Assembly (NCBI GenBank): GCA_018340805.1
Contig: JACMZG010001908.1
Coordinates: forward strand, 49,638,865-49,702,864
DNA: 64,000 nt
Origin: Microvelia longipes
Taxonomy: Eukaryota > Arthropoda > Insecta > Hemiptera > Veliidae
Direction: 5' to 3'
Below the pieces are notes generated by a model. The model had not been told where the DNA came from. It saw only the letters and a program-made list of their open reading frames with translations, and ran no database searches. Positions 19,036 to 31,965 of the stretch are shown piece by piece; positions within the stretch are counted from its first letter, which is position 1; the number at the start of each line of letters is the position of its first letter. A program made the position numbers and the translations under genes.

Positions 19036-21639
19036 CGGCTCATAGACTATAGGTAACGCTGAGAACGACATGATATGTTACACAACTCCTAACAAGACAC
19101 TTTATAATTGTGGCCAATGTAAAATAAGTTCACGAGAAAATTATTTTAAGTGCTTACTCATGATGTTTATAAAAACGTAAGAAATAATTTCAATGAATTT
19201 CGTGATAGAATAGATATTACTTCTTAATATTAATATTTAAGTTTTGTTTAAGAGCTAGGGTTTAGTTTAGTCATAAATATAAGCAGTGTTCAATAATAAG
19301 TAGAAGAAAAGTTTTAAGGGACATTAAATCCGACGAAAACTTATTTTAATAATCGCTTTACCACAGTGGTACTAAAACTCATCATAAACAAAACGCTTAT
19401 TTAATAAATAATGATTGGATGTAATTCCTTTCTACTGAGAGACACCTCTACAATAGGGAGGGTTATAATTTAGGCAATAAAAGGAGAGAAACTCATATCT
19501 CCCCTAGATGTATCAGAGATAAGCAGTTATGGGTTACGATTACATCAATAATAGATTGGAGAGGGAGAGCTGTCAGCAAGTTGTGGACAGATGTTACGTA
19601 TTATTCGTTGTAGTCAAGTATTCCGTGATTCCAGCCACCTCGAGGGAATCCTGACGATTGTATCCTCCTCCCTAGGGTTACACGCGGTCAGAGAAGTTTT
19701 AACAACAAAAGGGCACATCCCATTGTAATCATTGTTATCACTCGAGAGCGGGGATTGTGTTATCTAGGTGTCAACATGTGGTGTGTCGGGACTTTCTGGG
19801 TTTTGTTCCCTTTTACAACTAATATCAGAGATATAGATCTACTTCATCTGACAAGGGTCTATCGTCATTTCATTGTCATCTTCTTTCAGTCCAGTCAAAG
19901 ACTTTATTAAAAGTTTGTTATCTTAATCAGTTCGCAGTATTCGCACGCGAGTGAACTGCGAGAACAGTGGTTACAACTAAAACCAAAATCAACCCTATAT
20001 TTTTTATTGTAACACAATTAATTCACCGAAACATAAAGTTATCACCTGCTTCTAAGAAAATGTTATTCAGTGGTAAAATTATTTCATTATTTCTTCTTTC
20101 GAAGTTGTTATTATCTTGACACACAAAGTCTGATCTTTAGCGTAACAATCCCGGTTCTGAAATCAACTTAGAAAATCATAATTTTTGTAACCAAACTTAT
20201 AAAATTTCTTGACGTCTTACCACAAAAAAAAAAAAAAATCATGTGATGAAGTATAGGGTTAATAATTTTAAGAATTACTAAATCTAGTAATAAAACTACT
20301 ATCAGGTATGACCACAAGTTTTTAAGAACACCCTTGAACTTGAACATTATATTAAAGTATAATCCACAATATTATATTATATTATATATGTAATATTAAT
20401 ATAATGAAATATATTATATTTATGTAATATTATATTATTTATTTAATTGAATTCCAATCTGCTGTATTAGATATACTTTTCTAAGCTTTAACACCCTTGT
20501 AGTTAAGTTATACTACACTAGATATATATTTACCCGAAATTCTGAGATCGTGCGAAGCGAAACCAGGTATTACCATCTTAAATTTTTAATAGCAATAATA
20601 ATTGAGGACGAGCGAAGCGTGTACGAAGTCGTGCTGACGTGATTTTTTTAATATATAGTTAACCTCATAAGCGTAATTTTCTTGAAAATAGGCTAAAAAT
20701 AAATATGTATGTGAATGATTACAAAATTATAATTTGACATTAAATGTTATATCGTGGAATAAAATTTATAAAATAGAATACATTAATTAACCTAAACATT
20801 AACTCAATGGTAACCATATAGGGGTCATGTTTTATTCTATTTGAATACCGTGATGGAAAATTAATATAAATAAAAAGCAATTTAGAATTAACTTTAAACG
20901 ACCAAAATTTATAATTGCTTATTGCAGTTTATAAATAAAATGTAAAATCTAATTTCTGTTTAGTCGTTCTATTCGGTAAATGATTTTTAAGAGAAGATTT
21001 AATTTAATTTTTAATTTATATTCTAGCGTATAACTTTAAATTACCCTATTTTGTCCTATCTTGTAAAAGATTGAATTAATATTAGAATTTGTCGCGAGAG
21101 AAGCATAAGCTACATTATTTCACGCCCTGATGCTACAAGCCGTTATTTTTATTTAAATAATATATAAAGGTAGAGCTATGCAAGATAATGAAATTTTACC
21201 TATTAAAGAGGGTGAAATTTGGACCAAGTGGTGGTTGAGTCTACCCTCTAACATTGTCTAAACATAGCTTTTGCAGGAAATTTAATTTCATGGTTGAATC
21301 TCACCCTATAATTCTTTGAGCCCCCCCTTTCTCTTTTATATGACTTCCTCTTTAGAACCACTGTTATGACTTTACGACATGGAAGTGTGGTTGCGGCTTA
21401 GTATTTCAATATTTTGACTGATTGCATAAATTTAACAATATTACCTTCAATTTTTATTAAAGGAAAAGAATTTGGATTAAATAATTTATAATTACTTGCT
21501 CATTTAATTTCGGAACTGATTTACTGTCTTGAAGGCTTTAATAACTGTTTTAATAAACAGCAACAACGTCATAGCAATGCATAAGTAATGAAAATACATG
21601 AAAATAAAATAATTATTTGGTAAACGGGTGATATTTTTA
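19036..21639. other. No gene seen; AT-rich with scattered short repeats
   Basis: Contains an A15-like run at 20226-20237, a TA/TAT-rich block at 20368-20445 and two gacgagcgaagcg-like motifs at about 20545-20640 resembling the family A tail. An imperfect palindrome (cagttcgcagt ... gtgaactgcg) lies at 19929-19960. No coding signature. Confidence 0.45.
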
Positions 21640-21945
21640 AAATCAGGTATGGGGTACCTCGGAACTTTTCCTCATCAGATCGCTTTGTTCGCTCTCAGAT
21701 AATAAATACATTCGTTTAATTCCCGGCGAACACCCACTGACCACGCTCGAAGCTGCTTAGCTTTTATGATCAACCAAAAATAATGGATATACTTTTTGCA
21801 TTAAAACGAAACTTAAAGTACTCTTTTATTATTAAGGTATATACTTGAACCCAATTTCTACTTAATTCATGGGAGCTTCAACTTAATTTCATAAATTCAC
21901 TGGGAGCTACGATGATTTCAGATACACACACACACATTCTGGAGT
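21640..21945 (-). repeat. Family A, copy 2
   Basis: Starts (plus strand) with atggggtacctcggaacttttcc and has the inverse 5S-like segment at 21721-21765 (minus strand: aagcagcttcgagcgtggtcag). Ends in cactgggagctacgatga...acacacacac, where it meets a LINE fragment. Confidence 0.75.
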
Positions 21946-22245
21946 AGAAGGAAATGAAAAAGCAAACTCTTTGGCCAAAGATGCAACCAAAAATGTATCC
22001 CTAACAGAAAGCTACAAATTATACTCGAAATCTCACATGGCAGAAAAGCAAGATACTCAGAAGGAAAGAAAACGAAATTCAGAAAAATGGAACAACATTT
22101 GGACGAATTCTACCAATGGATCGATGACAAAATTATTTATCCCTACCATTAATCATCGTTTAAAATTTGGACCTTGGGACTATTCTCACAAACTAACTAT
22201 CTTTATGATAGGACATGGAAAATGTTATTAATACCTTAAATTTTT
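21935..22245 (+). mobile_element. LINE fragment: end of an RNase H domain
   Basis: Reads HSGVEGNEKANSLAKDAT (about 21936-21990), the conserved HSG-EGNE-AD-LAK block of the RNase H domain found in arthropod R1/I-like non-LTR retrotransposons. After it come SEKWNNIW..STNGSMTKLFIP and FMIGHGKCY, matching the usual W..W..T.G..TK and T.GHG.F..YL blocks. The single 86-codon open frame (21971-22231) is part of this. 5'-truncated inside the (AC)n of family A; the 3' end is lost after about 22245. Confidence 0.8.
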
Positions 22246-22326
22246 TTATAAAAGATAAAAAATAGTTGCAAATGTGATAAGAAGTAGAGTAGAGTAGTAT
22301 ACTCCAGTTCATGAGCCGAACAATTC

Positions 22327-22400
22327 TCATAGACGTTATGTAGACAATTATATTGTGTCAGCTATTCATGTTTTGCAAAACTCATATGTATCAAATGATT
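22327..22400 (+). mobile_element. Terminal fragment of the hammerhead/PLE unit
   Basis: attatattgtgtcagctattcatgttttgcaaaactc...tatcaaatga matches 5384-5446 and 39945-40000, and ends at the same tatcaaatga boundary. No ribozyme core is left. Confidence 0.75.
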
Positions 22401-22705
22401 TTTGTTTAAAAAAAATCAAAGCAAACGCGCGATACTCAGGTCATGTAACAAGATTAAGTCGAGTTTAAACCATTCTTCTGTGCATGTCGTTCGGTGTTTG
22501 TCGTGAATTTATTTCCCTTTGGAGCTTATTAAGTCATTAAAAACAATTAAAAAAGAAAATAAATTACTTGTTCTATTAGTGTACACCCTTCTCCCTTTAA
22601 TTAGTAAATCCATTGGGAATAAGTTTGCATCTACATTTAGAACTTAGTTATTTTAGTTTATCTGTTCAACTGTAGTTGAACGCAGTTATTGTAGTGATTG
22701 AAAGG

Positions 22706-22797
22706 ATGTCCAGTAAGTAACAAGCATGTGCAGTCAGTACCAAGCATGTGTAGTTAGTACCAAGCATGTGCAGTTAGTACCAAGCATGTGCAGTTTG
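22706..22797 (+). repeat. Tandem repeat, 20-bp unit, about 4.5 copies
   Basis: Unit is caagcatgtgcagttagtac with few substitutions. Confidence 0.9.
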
Positions 22798-22844
22798 TTT
22801 TGTAATGAATTTTTTTTTTCTTTTCCACGTTTATATCATTGATT

Positions 22845-23300
22845 TTCGGGAAAAGTATGTGTTTGCAAAAAATCCGAAACCGGGATGTCACCGGAATTAT
22901 CCGTTTCAGGAGTTTTTATGGCCTCTTAAGTAATTTTCACGAAGTTGTCTGTCTGTATGTGTGTGTCTGTTATAATGTAGCTTCCAGTGTATTTATGTTT
23001 GAAGAGTTGTAATAGCTCCCAGTGTAAAGAGAGTTGAAACTGAGTAGAAAAATCCGTATACCACGGTAAATGTGCTATTCGGAAAATATTTTTGTTGACG
23101 TCATTAACCCGCAATGATGTCTCAGCTAAAATTTCGAAAAATCATAAAAATCGGTAAAAGGATGCGATCGGATATAGATTTGGCAAGACTAACATACTAT
23201 AACTGTGACTAACGCGTCATATTTCATCTAATTTCCATGAGCTCCGCGAACGTAGCAGCTAAATAGGGCGCAATTGGGGCGTCAAGATTATATTTTGCTC
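22845..23300 (+). repeat. Family A, copy 3 (3'-truncated)
   Basis: Well-conserved start: gtgtttgcaaaaaatccgaa, ccggaattatccgtttcagg, (GT)n, then the core with TGACGTCATTAACCCG (23096-23111) and tctcagctaaaatttcg. Lacks the 5S-like segment and tail. Confidence 0.75.
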
Positions 23301-23795
23301 AAAACCTTGTAGCTGTTTTTTTTAATTATCGTTAGAGTATAACATGGCTTGTTCGCTCGTAAAGTCCTACTTTGAGACCATATAAGTAGAAATTATACTT
23401 TAAAGCATTTTTAATAACTTATTGTTGACTTGTATCAGTTTTTATCACAGATTACTCAATTCTCTAACAAGGTTATAAAAATGTATTTGGTTAATTTAAA
23501 ATAAAATAATGTTATTAGTTAAAAATAGAATTAAAGTGAATTGTAAAAAGGGCACTATATTGAAAATGTTAATATTAAATTAGTTTCTCGTTTTATTTCA
23601 CTTTTAGAAAATCTTATCTTCAGTTCAGTATTATAGTTAAAGAAAGGAAAAAGGAACATTTTTAGAAACAAAAAAAGTCTAAGTAAAAACATAAGGAAGC
23701 TATGACTATCTACAGAAAATAGAGTTTTCTTTTTTCCACTTAGCTAAATACTTTCTTCTTTTAGAACGGAATGAAAAACTAATAAAGGATAGAAT
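23301..23795. other. AT-rich, no gene seen
   Basis: Nothing recognised. Confidence 0.5.
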
Positions 23796-24197
23796 GTGTT
23801 GGAAAGAGAAGGATTTGTAGAAAGTAAGAAAGAGATGGTAAAGTCTTTAAGGCTCGACTCAGTTAACAAGATCATTTTCACCCAGAAAGCCCCCTTCTCT
23901 CTATTCGACTATCCCACTCGTACAAACATAAACACCAATGCACTCTCTTTTCAAAGCATCAATATCTACCGTCTCCAGGCAACTAAGCCCCCACAGCGCC
24001 CCACGACTAATTCAATATGGCCGACCCTCATGCCAGGACCTCTTTTCCATCGTTATCCTGATTGGCGCTTTTTGAGGATATTTCGGTCTTATCACAAAGC
24101 ACTTCGACTTGGCAGAAAGTTTTTAGTTGAACAAACTCGTTACAACTCCTTAAATAAAATTAGGTTTAAAAAACTTCTCACTTGTGTATCTGACTAA
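23796..24197 (+). CDS. Unidentified 133-codon open frame
   Basis: Longest frame not in a microsatellite. The product is basic and rich in Leu, Arg and Lys, with a Pro-rich middle (KPPQRPTT) and a C-terminal stretch PDWRFLRIFRSYHKALRL. I see no signal peptide, membrane segment or catalytic motif and recognise no family. The preceding region is an A-rich, low-complexity run, and no promoter or poly(A) signal is evident. It may be an exon fragment, an old transposon piece or a chance frame; the last is likeliest in AT-rich DNA, although its codons are more GC-balanced than the flanks. Confidence 0.15.
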   Translation: MLEREGFVESKKEMVKSLRLDSVNKIIFTQKAPFSLFDYPTRTNINTNALSFQSINIYRLQATKPPQRPTTNSIWPTLMPGPLFHRYPDWRFLRIFRSYHKALRLGRKFLVEQTRYNSLNKIRFKKLLTCVSD

Positions 24198-24620
24198 TCT
24201 TTACCTCAAGTAACATTTGCTGCAAAATAATAACTTTTAATATTAATTCAATTAAAGTTCCTCCTTTGTTTTGTAATCTGGAAGGTCATCTCTTACGAAT
24301 TCTTCACCAGTTTCACCTCAAATACCCTTCTTATATTTTTTAAGAAATTCTCTTTTATGCATCAGCTTTTGCTTAACACACTATAAATAAGCGAGTTTTT
24401 CGGGCACAATGGACCAACATAAGAGGCCTAAGTGAGGTTCCTAGGAATCAGCCAGAAAAAAGTCTGGATTCGCGGGAAAAATATAATAATATCTAATAAT
24501 TTTAACACACAATTCCAGTTAAACACTACTTAAAAATAATTAAGAACTGAGAATGAAAAATATGATTTTAATGAATGGAGTTTTATAATAAACTGCGTAG
24601 GCTTCCACGATTATTGTAAT

Positions 24621-24874
24621 AAAGATTTAGGTCTTCCGGTCGTGACCGCGTCAATGTAGATGAAGAATCCGACGTTTCGCTTCCACTGTGGATGTAGGAC
24701 ATCATGGATAGAAACACAGTGCTCTACACAACTGAACTGAACTGTTTAGTTTTGTAGATCATTTTGTTTCTATCCATGATGTCCTATATCCCTGAAGATG
24801 CCTTCCGCAGTAGAAGCGAAACGTCGAATTCTTCATCTACTTGACGCAGTCACCACTGGAAGACCTAAATATTT
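24621..24874. mobile_element. Foldback with intact PLE-type hammerhead-like core
   Basis: Left arm 24622-24713 pairs with right arm 24766-24872 around a ~50-bp centre. The right arm reads CTGAAGA (24792-24798), stem CTTC-cgcagta-GAAG, then GAAACGTC (24818-24825), the arrangement seen in PLE terminal repeats. Arms end in tttaggtcttcc / ggaagacctaaa. The arms differ at a few sites, so this is an old inverted duplication rather than a read artefact. Confidence 0.8.
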
Positions 24875-25276
24875 ATGAAAGTTTAGATTTTTGTCCATCG
24901 CCTCTGTTTTGTCATAAAATCTTAAGATAAACATCCTAATGATTTAGTTATACCTCTAAATACAGAAAATCTAACGACTTAAGATTTAAGACTATGATTT
25001 ACAATTGCAATAATTAAGAAATTCTGAATTGATTCATGCATCAAGTTTTTAAACTTAAGTGAAATTTTTATATTTACTTCTGATAGTGATTAGAATATCA
25101 ATTAAAATATTTCATTTAAAAAATACGTCTTTGATCACATTGGCAAGCAGCGCAAAGCTTATTCGTCGAAAATTTGGAGACTTATGATTTGATGAATCAC
25201 ATAGGCGGGAATTGACAATAATTTCTAATACGATCTGATAGAATAAGAGGAAACAGCACATCTTAGATGTGTGATG
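24875..25276. other. AT-rich, no gene seen
   Basis: Nothing recognised. Confidence 0.5.
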
Positions 25277-25530
25277 CATAGAGATATATACTAGAGGGGA
25301 CATAGCCTATCACAATATATTGAAAGGCCTGAAACATCTATGTGGGACTCTCAGGGGCTGTGTGTAACCTCATTGAAACCTCCTTCAAGAGTGACAAGGT
25401 TATTATTAATCTATTAATTTCGGCTTCCCACACATTGTTGTGTTTTGAATTGTATTTTTTAACACTTTTCTACGTGATTAACATTTGTTTTGAATTTTGC
25501 GTGACTGATTATTGGATTCTCTAGTTTGTT
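25277..25530 (+). repeat. Dispersed family C, copy 1
   Basis: Homologous along about 250 bp to 34379-34620 (catagagatayatactagagg, catagcctat, ggcctgaaa, ctcaggggctgtg, cggcttcccacacat). The other copy has a matching inverted right end; here the right end is unclear. The 60-codon frame over it is not supported. Confidence 0.75.
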
Positions 25531-25859
25531 AGAAGCTGAACGAGTGCTTCTTAGATCAAGGCTTAACTGCTCATTCGAATGATATCAAGAGTTTAATATA
25601 GAAGACGAGGGAGGCCACTCTAGTAGAGTCTTCAAATATCATCTTATAGGCTCCTACGATGTATTGGAATAATTAAAAAAACACCAGTTACTTAACTTTA
25701 CATAGGCCAATTTCTGAACGGGGGGCGGGGAACAGCCTTGCCCCCCCCTCATTTACCTGAGAGAGTGTTTTGTGATAAAATTAGGTTCTCACCTCGCCCC
25801 CATGTCAGGTGGTAAAAAACACAGCCTCTACTAACTATATTATAGGTAAAGTATTATAT
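25531..25859. other. No gene seen
   Basis: Includes a C/G-rich island (cggggggcggggaac ... gccccccccctc, about 25718-25750) with complementary G and C runs that could form a hairpin. Confidence 0.4.
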
Positions 25860-26590
25860 ATGTAACGATAGTGAGTAGAACTCAGTATTACTCTTTATAA
25901 TCATAACCATGGTAAATAAGTATATATTATAATGAATATCGAGGGGTCAATATATATAGTACTCATCTTACTTTAACCATAGTATATAAGCGTAATATGA
26001 TTAACGAGTGATAGGATATACATAAGTATCTTATTTATAACTAAACCATATTGTGCTTATACAAGTATAATATACTTATTATATGTAATAATACTAGACT
26101 CAGTGTGGTTTTAATAAAGTACTCAATACATATTAAATATTATATATCTCTCATTAGCGCTTTTAAAAAACTGTACTTATTACTTTATCTATACTCTAGT
26201 AACTCAGATATTGGTGGTGAGATTTTGGTCTGAGTTCATATTATCCAAAATAAACCTTGATTACCATATGAGGTTATAATTTGTATATAAGTAATATGAT
26301 AACTGAGACGAGAGATAACTAGTCTCTACTATAAAGCCATTTGTAAAAAGTGAATAATATGAACGTAAAGGTGATGATATATACTCAAGCCTTACTATTA
26401 ACTATAACCATGGCTAAAATAGTAATATAGTAAACGAGTGAGTGAAACTTATCACTAGCCATTGGTATAAAATAGATAATATGTATTAATCTGAAGGTAG
26501 TATGAATCTATAAGCTCTTTCTTAACTAACCATTGGTTATATAAAAAGTAATATGAACGAGTTGGTAGTTAATTATAAGATATAATATAT
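25860..26590 (+). repeat. Diverged tandem array, about 70-bp unit
   Basis: The phrase aaccatggntataaaagtaatatgaacgagtg recurs in altered form at about 25905, 25975, 26043, 26334, 26406, 26457 and 26527, mostly 68-72 bp apart. Copies are strongly diverged; the 26051-26233 frame lies inside it and is not a gene. Confidence 0.6.
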
Positions 26591-29500
26591 ATATACATAG
26601 CCTCTAACTGAACATTATAAAAGTAGTATAATTATCATGCTATATGTGTTATTAGTTTACTTTAAGTAGCATAATAATTTAATAATAAATATAATATGAT
26701 TCTTTAATATTAATTTAGTCTTAAATACTTAGATCTTACATTTCATTGCAAACCCACAAAACTTGGGTTTAGTGTTTAATAATAATAAAACTTGAGGATT
26801 TACAATAATGAATATATTAAAGTTAGATTGCAAAGGATCTCAGATCCCTCAGGATCGATTACCGATAGTGATATAAACATAAGTATTAAACCTATGTGTG
26901 CCAACCAAGTGACACTAAGATATAACTATTGATTCTTTAGGTAAAACCATATAGACTGAAGGATTATTGATACTATTCGCTCAGTAACTTAGGCTATCGG
27001 GTTTATAGCTGGAGTGACTAACTCAAAGTGGAGTTTCTAGTATTAATATGATATCTTATACAATTTATATAAAGTACATATTGCTGAATTGAAATTCAAA
27101 GATATGCTGTACTCAAGTAATAGAGATCATATAAACTAACCTTCAATTTTAACATATTTTAAAAAAGGTCATAATAACGGTAGTTTACTATACTTACTAG
27201 TCTATATTGTATTATGTAAGTAAATAATTAGTGCTTGAAGTCTCGTCTCTCGTCTTCTCTCACTTTTCATTGTGATGTTTTTACCTTTGATGAAATTGCC
27301 TCTTTTTCATTGTATCTTACCTTATATTGTATTCCTTTATTAGGAGGTAAGTATGACATAATGCTCTTCTAACCTGTGTTAGTAAAAGATTTTACATAGA
27401 CAACTCTTAGTAATTCCATATATATATTTGCGTTGAATAAAATAATCATCTTATTAGATATTATTACGCTAAATATAAATATATAACAAATTATCATAGA
27501 AAAATTATAAAATTATAAAAATTAAATATGACTTAATTTCTGGTTTCTTATTCAAATATAATAATGTCTTTTCTAATTCATTTGACCTTTATAATATTAA
27601 AACATCATAAAGAAATTTTAAATCATACTAAGTTATTATATTCATATATACGGGCATAGTTAGAAAATAAGATACTCTCACATATAGATATAATATAATT
27701 CAATACACTCATTCATATAAAATGAACATGGAAATGAGTATAACTCATTATATGCACAAGTAAAGCGCAGAGAAAGAGGAAAACTATTATTTAAAAATCA
27801 AGGATGAGTTGGTTTGTAGATATTCTAGTTGTAAAAGCTAATTCGTGTTAGGTAAAAGCCACGCTACATACGCATAGAGCTTTGCCATGCTTTTGATGAA
27901 CGTAATACTTAGGAGTATGAATGAAAGGTGGATTGTTTTTCATAGCGTCCAAACTATATCAAACGTATAGTGTGTGAGATACATGTGCTCTTGAGCATTT
28001 GTATACATGATAGTGAGGGAGGATTAGTGTGGTTATATATTTATGAAAATAGAGGGACTAAGTGTATATTAATTACAATGTGATAATGCAAGAGGCTATT
28101 ATAGTGGTTCCTTATAAAATTTATTTATTGAACAATATAAAATCTCGTGTTGGTGCAGAAGCTTTATCAGACCAGGAATCTCTCTCTGTGGATTCTTACC
28201 CGTATTCTTACCCAAAAATAGTCGAAACAAATTAAATAATTGTAATTGTTTTGACGTCTCAAGTATAATAAAATCAGATTGATATTTATTAGAAATAAAT
28301 TATATATATCTAATATTTTATTAGTGAGAATAATTTTAATTTTTTGTACTCGATGCTGTAAAAGACATCTGAAATAATGTCGAAGCTTCAGTGTACCTTA
28401 CTGGGCGAAAGTCTTATAAGTGTCGAAAACTTTAATTATTCTATATAATTTTTATATGGCTCAGCGCTATAATAACTAGTAATATATATTTTATTAAAAT
28501 TATGTATAGATTATTTGTAATGATCGTCTCCTTCAAAATGCTGCTGTGGAAATCAAGAGTTTACTCTCATAAATTGTTGACGTACATGTCACTATCAATT
28601 AATTATAATAAAGAAATTTGCATGATTTAATATATAACAATTCTGCCACTCATGAAACTATAAACTAAAATTCTACTAGTCTGTATGACTTATTCCAAAT
28701 TCTAGTGAATCAACAAACATAGTAACTGCGTAATCTCCTTTATCTATAGAGCAAGAAAATCCCATATAGACTCACACAACTCGCCTTTATTGAAGTAGTG
28801 CATCGCAGAGCCTAGACTCTAAGTGTCTCACAACGGAAATCTATTATTTAACTGCACAGTTAATAAGTGTATGATTTAGACTTCTCTCTCTATTTATTTT
28901 TCTCAATATGTGATACAGTACATGGAACAATAGGTCGCTGTAGCATCCAATGATAAACAGATAAGTGACTCGATTGTGAGCGCTCCTCTCCAAGGTATGT
29001 GGTGTATAAGGCCGGGCCTCACAATTGTGTGTCAAGAATAGACGGCTATTCTTAGTCGTGTTATAGAGATCATTTCTTCAGAATTTGTGCAATAGTGAGC
29101 AGTTCGAAGAAATATATCGTTTCGGGGCGCGCTTCGTATAGCTTCCATTTGTAAAGTCTAGGATTAACAGACTGGTAAATCGCTTAAACATCATTTTAGT
29201 TATAAATTATTTAATCGAAGTTAAAATACAGAGGATCTATGTGTTAATAAACGCGATTATCTCATGTGTTTGTTTAATCACAAGAATATGTAAAGTAAAA
29301 TGAAGGGCTAGTATCTTCTAGTCGCGCACGCGTCGATCTGGATGCTAACCTAAGTAAGATTCGCGACATAGTCTATTCTAACGGAGAACAGCTATGAGTG
29401 AAAAACAACTCCTTTATTATTTTGACTGTGTCAACAACAAGACTCTATATAGATCATCCTCTATCGTTTATTACGGTGCACACGCACACGATTCATGTAG

Positions 29501-30539
29501 ATCATCCTTAGTATATTGACTTCACATTTTAATAACTCAAGCATAGTGTTTAATTTCCTTATATGTTATGTGAGACTTCAATTATTGTGAATTAAACTAG
29601 TCTATACGCGTGATAGTAATGGCATCTAGTCAAGTTTACTAAAATAGTCTACAAGATAGATAGAAGACTTCAAATGAGTACAAAGATCGAGAGGTGTGTA
29701 GTGTATTACTGTGTTTTAAACGCTCTCCTATAGTTTCTAGGGATGCTCACCATAGTCGATATATATATCATTAACATAAAAATTCTATATAGAAAAATAA
29801 AATAAAATTAACATTGTGTCATTCTTCGTATCTTCAAACAACATACTGAACTAAATACTAACCATTGTACAAGCTATTAACGATTAGGGAGTCTTAATTT
29901 TAGTATTTGTATATAGAGAAGCTTTGTCAGTCTTAGCACTCTCAGATTCTATACTAGGAACCAAGAAAGTTATTGACTTACAACAGAGCCTCGATGAAAA
30001 AATGTTAGTTACAATATTAATAGAAATTCACCTGAGCTCTGTGCACAATTTCAAGATGATTAATTACATACTATACATCTGTTTGAATAATGATTGGCGA
30101 GAAAAGGATGGGAAACTTCTTGTAACTCGCTCTAATTTTACATCCTCATACTCTTTTGCTTAGCTGTGTTTAATGAACGTGCTCAACGTCACATTTCCCT
30201 ACCATTATGATGGCCATATTCATCAGTGTGGGGCAGTCTATTGGTATATCAAGGCATCTCTAATCCACGAACGACGCGCCGCAAGGTTCGGGTTACACCC
30301 TATAACTCTAAGCCTCAAATATTCAAGTACCAATTTTCCTATTTGATACTTTTTTACCAAAAGGAGCGCAATTTTATTTCAAACCTTTTTAAAAGTCCTT
30401 TTGAGGTCTGTATATTAAATTTAGATAAGAGGACTTTTTTAATTTCAGGTTATCTCTAAATAAATTTGAAAGACAAATTTGTGCACGTTTGCGGGGACTA
30501 AATAATTTATTATAAATTAAATATAAAATACATCAATTT
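26591..30539. other. About 4 kb without recognisable gene or repeat
   Basis: The largest featureless stretch. Word content is unusual for the window: few homopolymers, many atata/tata and isolated cgcg words (for example gtcgcgcacgcgtcgat near 29321). Two frames of 63 codons (minus, 28844-29035) and 79 codons (plus, 29924-30163) have no recognisable domain. Confidence 0.4.
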
Positions 30540-31165
30540 GGTTAAGAAATGTCTGCAAATCTATGTATTGCAACGCTATAAGAAATGTCTGCAAAATCTA
30601 ATGTTTGACTCTATACAATGTCTTGCAAATCTAATGTATTGCAACGCTATTAAGAAATGTCTGCAAAATTTTATGTTTGCACGCTATAAGAAATGCTCTG
30701 CAATCTATGTATTGAACTCATATTAACAAAATGTCGCAAATCTATGTATTTGCAAACGCATATAAGAAATGTCTGAATTTATGTATTGCACGCTATAGAA
30801 ATGTCTGCAAATCTATATAAATGCAAAACCGCTTTTATTTTAAGAGGGAATTGGGGTTCTTTTGGGGGGTTGGGGCAAATATGTATTTGCAACGCTAAAG
30901 AAATGGCGTGCAAACATCTATATATTGCACGCTATAAGAAAGTCTGCAAATTTATGTATTGCAACGCTAAAAGAAATGTCTGCAAATCTATATATTGCAA
31001 GCTATAAGAAATGTCTGCAAATCTATGTATTGCAACGCTAAATGAAATGTTTGCAAATCTATGTATTGCAACGCAAAAATATATGTCTGCAAATCTATGT
31101 ATTGCAACGCTAAAAGAAATGTTTGCAAATCTATGTATTGCAACGTTAAAAGAAATATATCAAAT
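30540..31165 (+). repeat. Tandem array, about 36-37-bp unit, about 16 copies
   Basis: Unit: tgcaaatctatgtattgcaa followed by cgctataagaaatgtc. Copies differ by many 1-2-bp indels, so reading frames across it (30538-31007) are meaningless. A G-rich insert interrupts it at 30835-30880. Confidence 0.95.
30846..30875 (+). other. Potential G-quadruplex within the 37-bp array
   Basis: Four G-runs: GGG (30846-30848), GGGG (30853-30856), GGGGGG (30864-30869) and GGGG (30872-30875), with loops of 2-7 nt. No other unit contains it. Confidence 0.6.
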
Positions 31166-31739
31166 ATTCCTTATCTAAAGCAAAATTAACAAAAACATCT
31201 TTTGGGTGATTCCTAATGTTTGGATGCACAGTATGATAAACTAATTATGAGTTGCATCAGGAACTCAGATGAATAACGACAGCGAAGCTAATTACGCTCG
31301 CAATATTACTTAGATATAAATTAGTTACATTAAAAAGATGTACTAAGTATAATGGAAAGGGCTCGCTGCGCTCGCTTCAGTGCTATATACATATATACGT
31401 GAATGAAGAAATAATTTTTTTCATTTGGGAACCACTCGGCATGTATACGAAGAGAGCCTAACGAGGCGAAGCCGAGTCAGTAAAAACGGAATTTACCAAA
31501 CTCTAGTTCGTCTTGTCAGTTAAATTTGTTTTGCCATATTCGGTTTCGCAACTACTATAAATATGATTAGTCAATCCTCGCCTTCGGTTAGGACCTAAAT
31601 AAAGAAATCATATTAGCTAAATAGAATTTTGCTGCCTATATAAACAAATAATTTTTATTTCTTTTTAATTTAAAAATTTAAATATAAATAACTGCTATTC
31701 CATGCAATAAACTAATATTTGCGTTATATATTTAGTATA
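31166..31739. other. No gene seen; scattered GCGAAGC-like words
   Basis: Words such as gctcgctgcgctcgcttc (31362-31379) and gaggcgaagccgagtc resemble the tail of family A but are not alignable. Confidence 0.4.
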
Positions 31740-31965
31740 TTAGTCATGTTATAATATAACATGACTTATGCACAACTATATAACTATAAATAACGGTTTA
31801 TATACTTTCATAGTTATTTTATATTTTGCAATAACTAACTAACGATTTATATATATTCATATAGTCATGTTATATAATGCAATAACTAAATAACGGATTA
31901 TACATTTTCATATAGTCATGTTATATTATGCAATAACTATAAATAACGGTTTATTTATTTATACG
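31740..31965 (+). repeat. Tandem repeat, about 50-55-bp unit, about 4 copies
   Basis: Unit: atatagtcatgttatattatgcaataactaaataacggtttatac. The first copy includes an inverted pair agtcatgttata/tataacatgact. Confidence 0.8.

Noticed and set aside
25718..25750. Possible GC-rich promoter
   Set aside because: Only a short G-run/C-run pair; no adjacent gene.
30538..31007. CRISPR-like array (repeats with short unit)
   Set aside because: Contiguous tandem repeats with no unique spacers, in a eukaryotic context.
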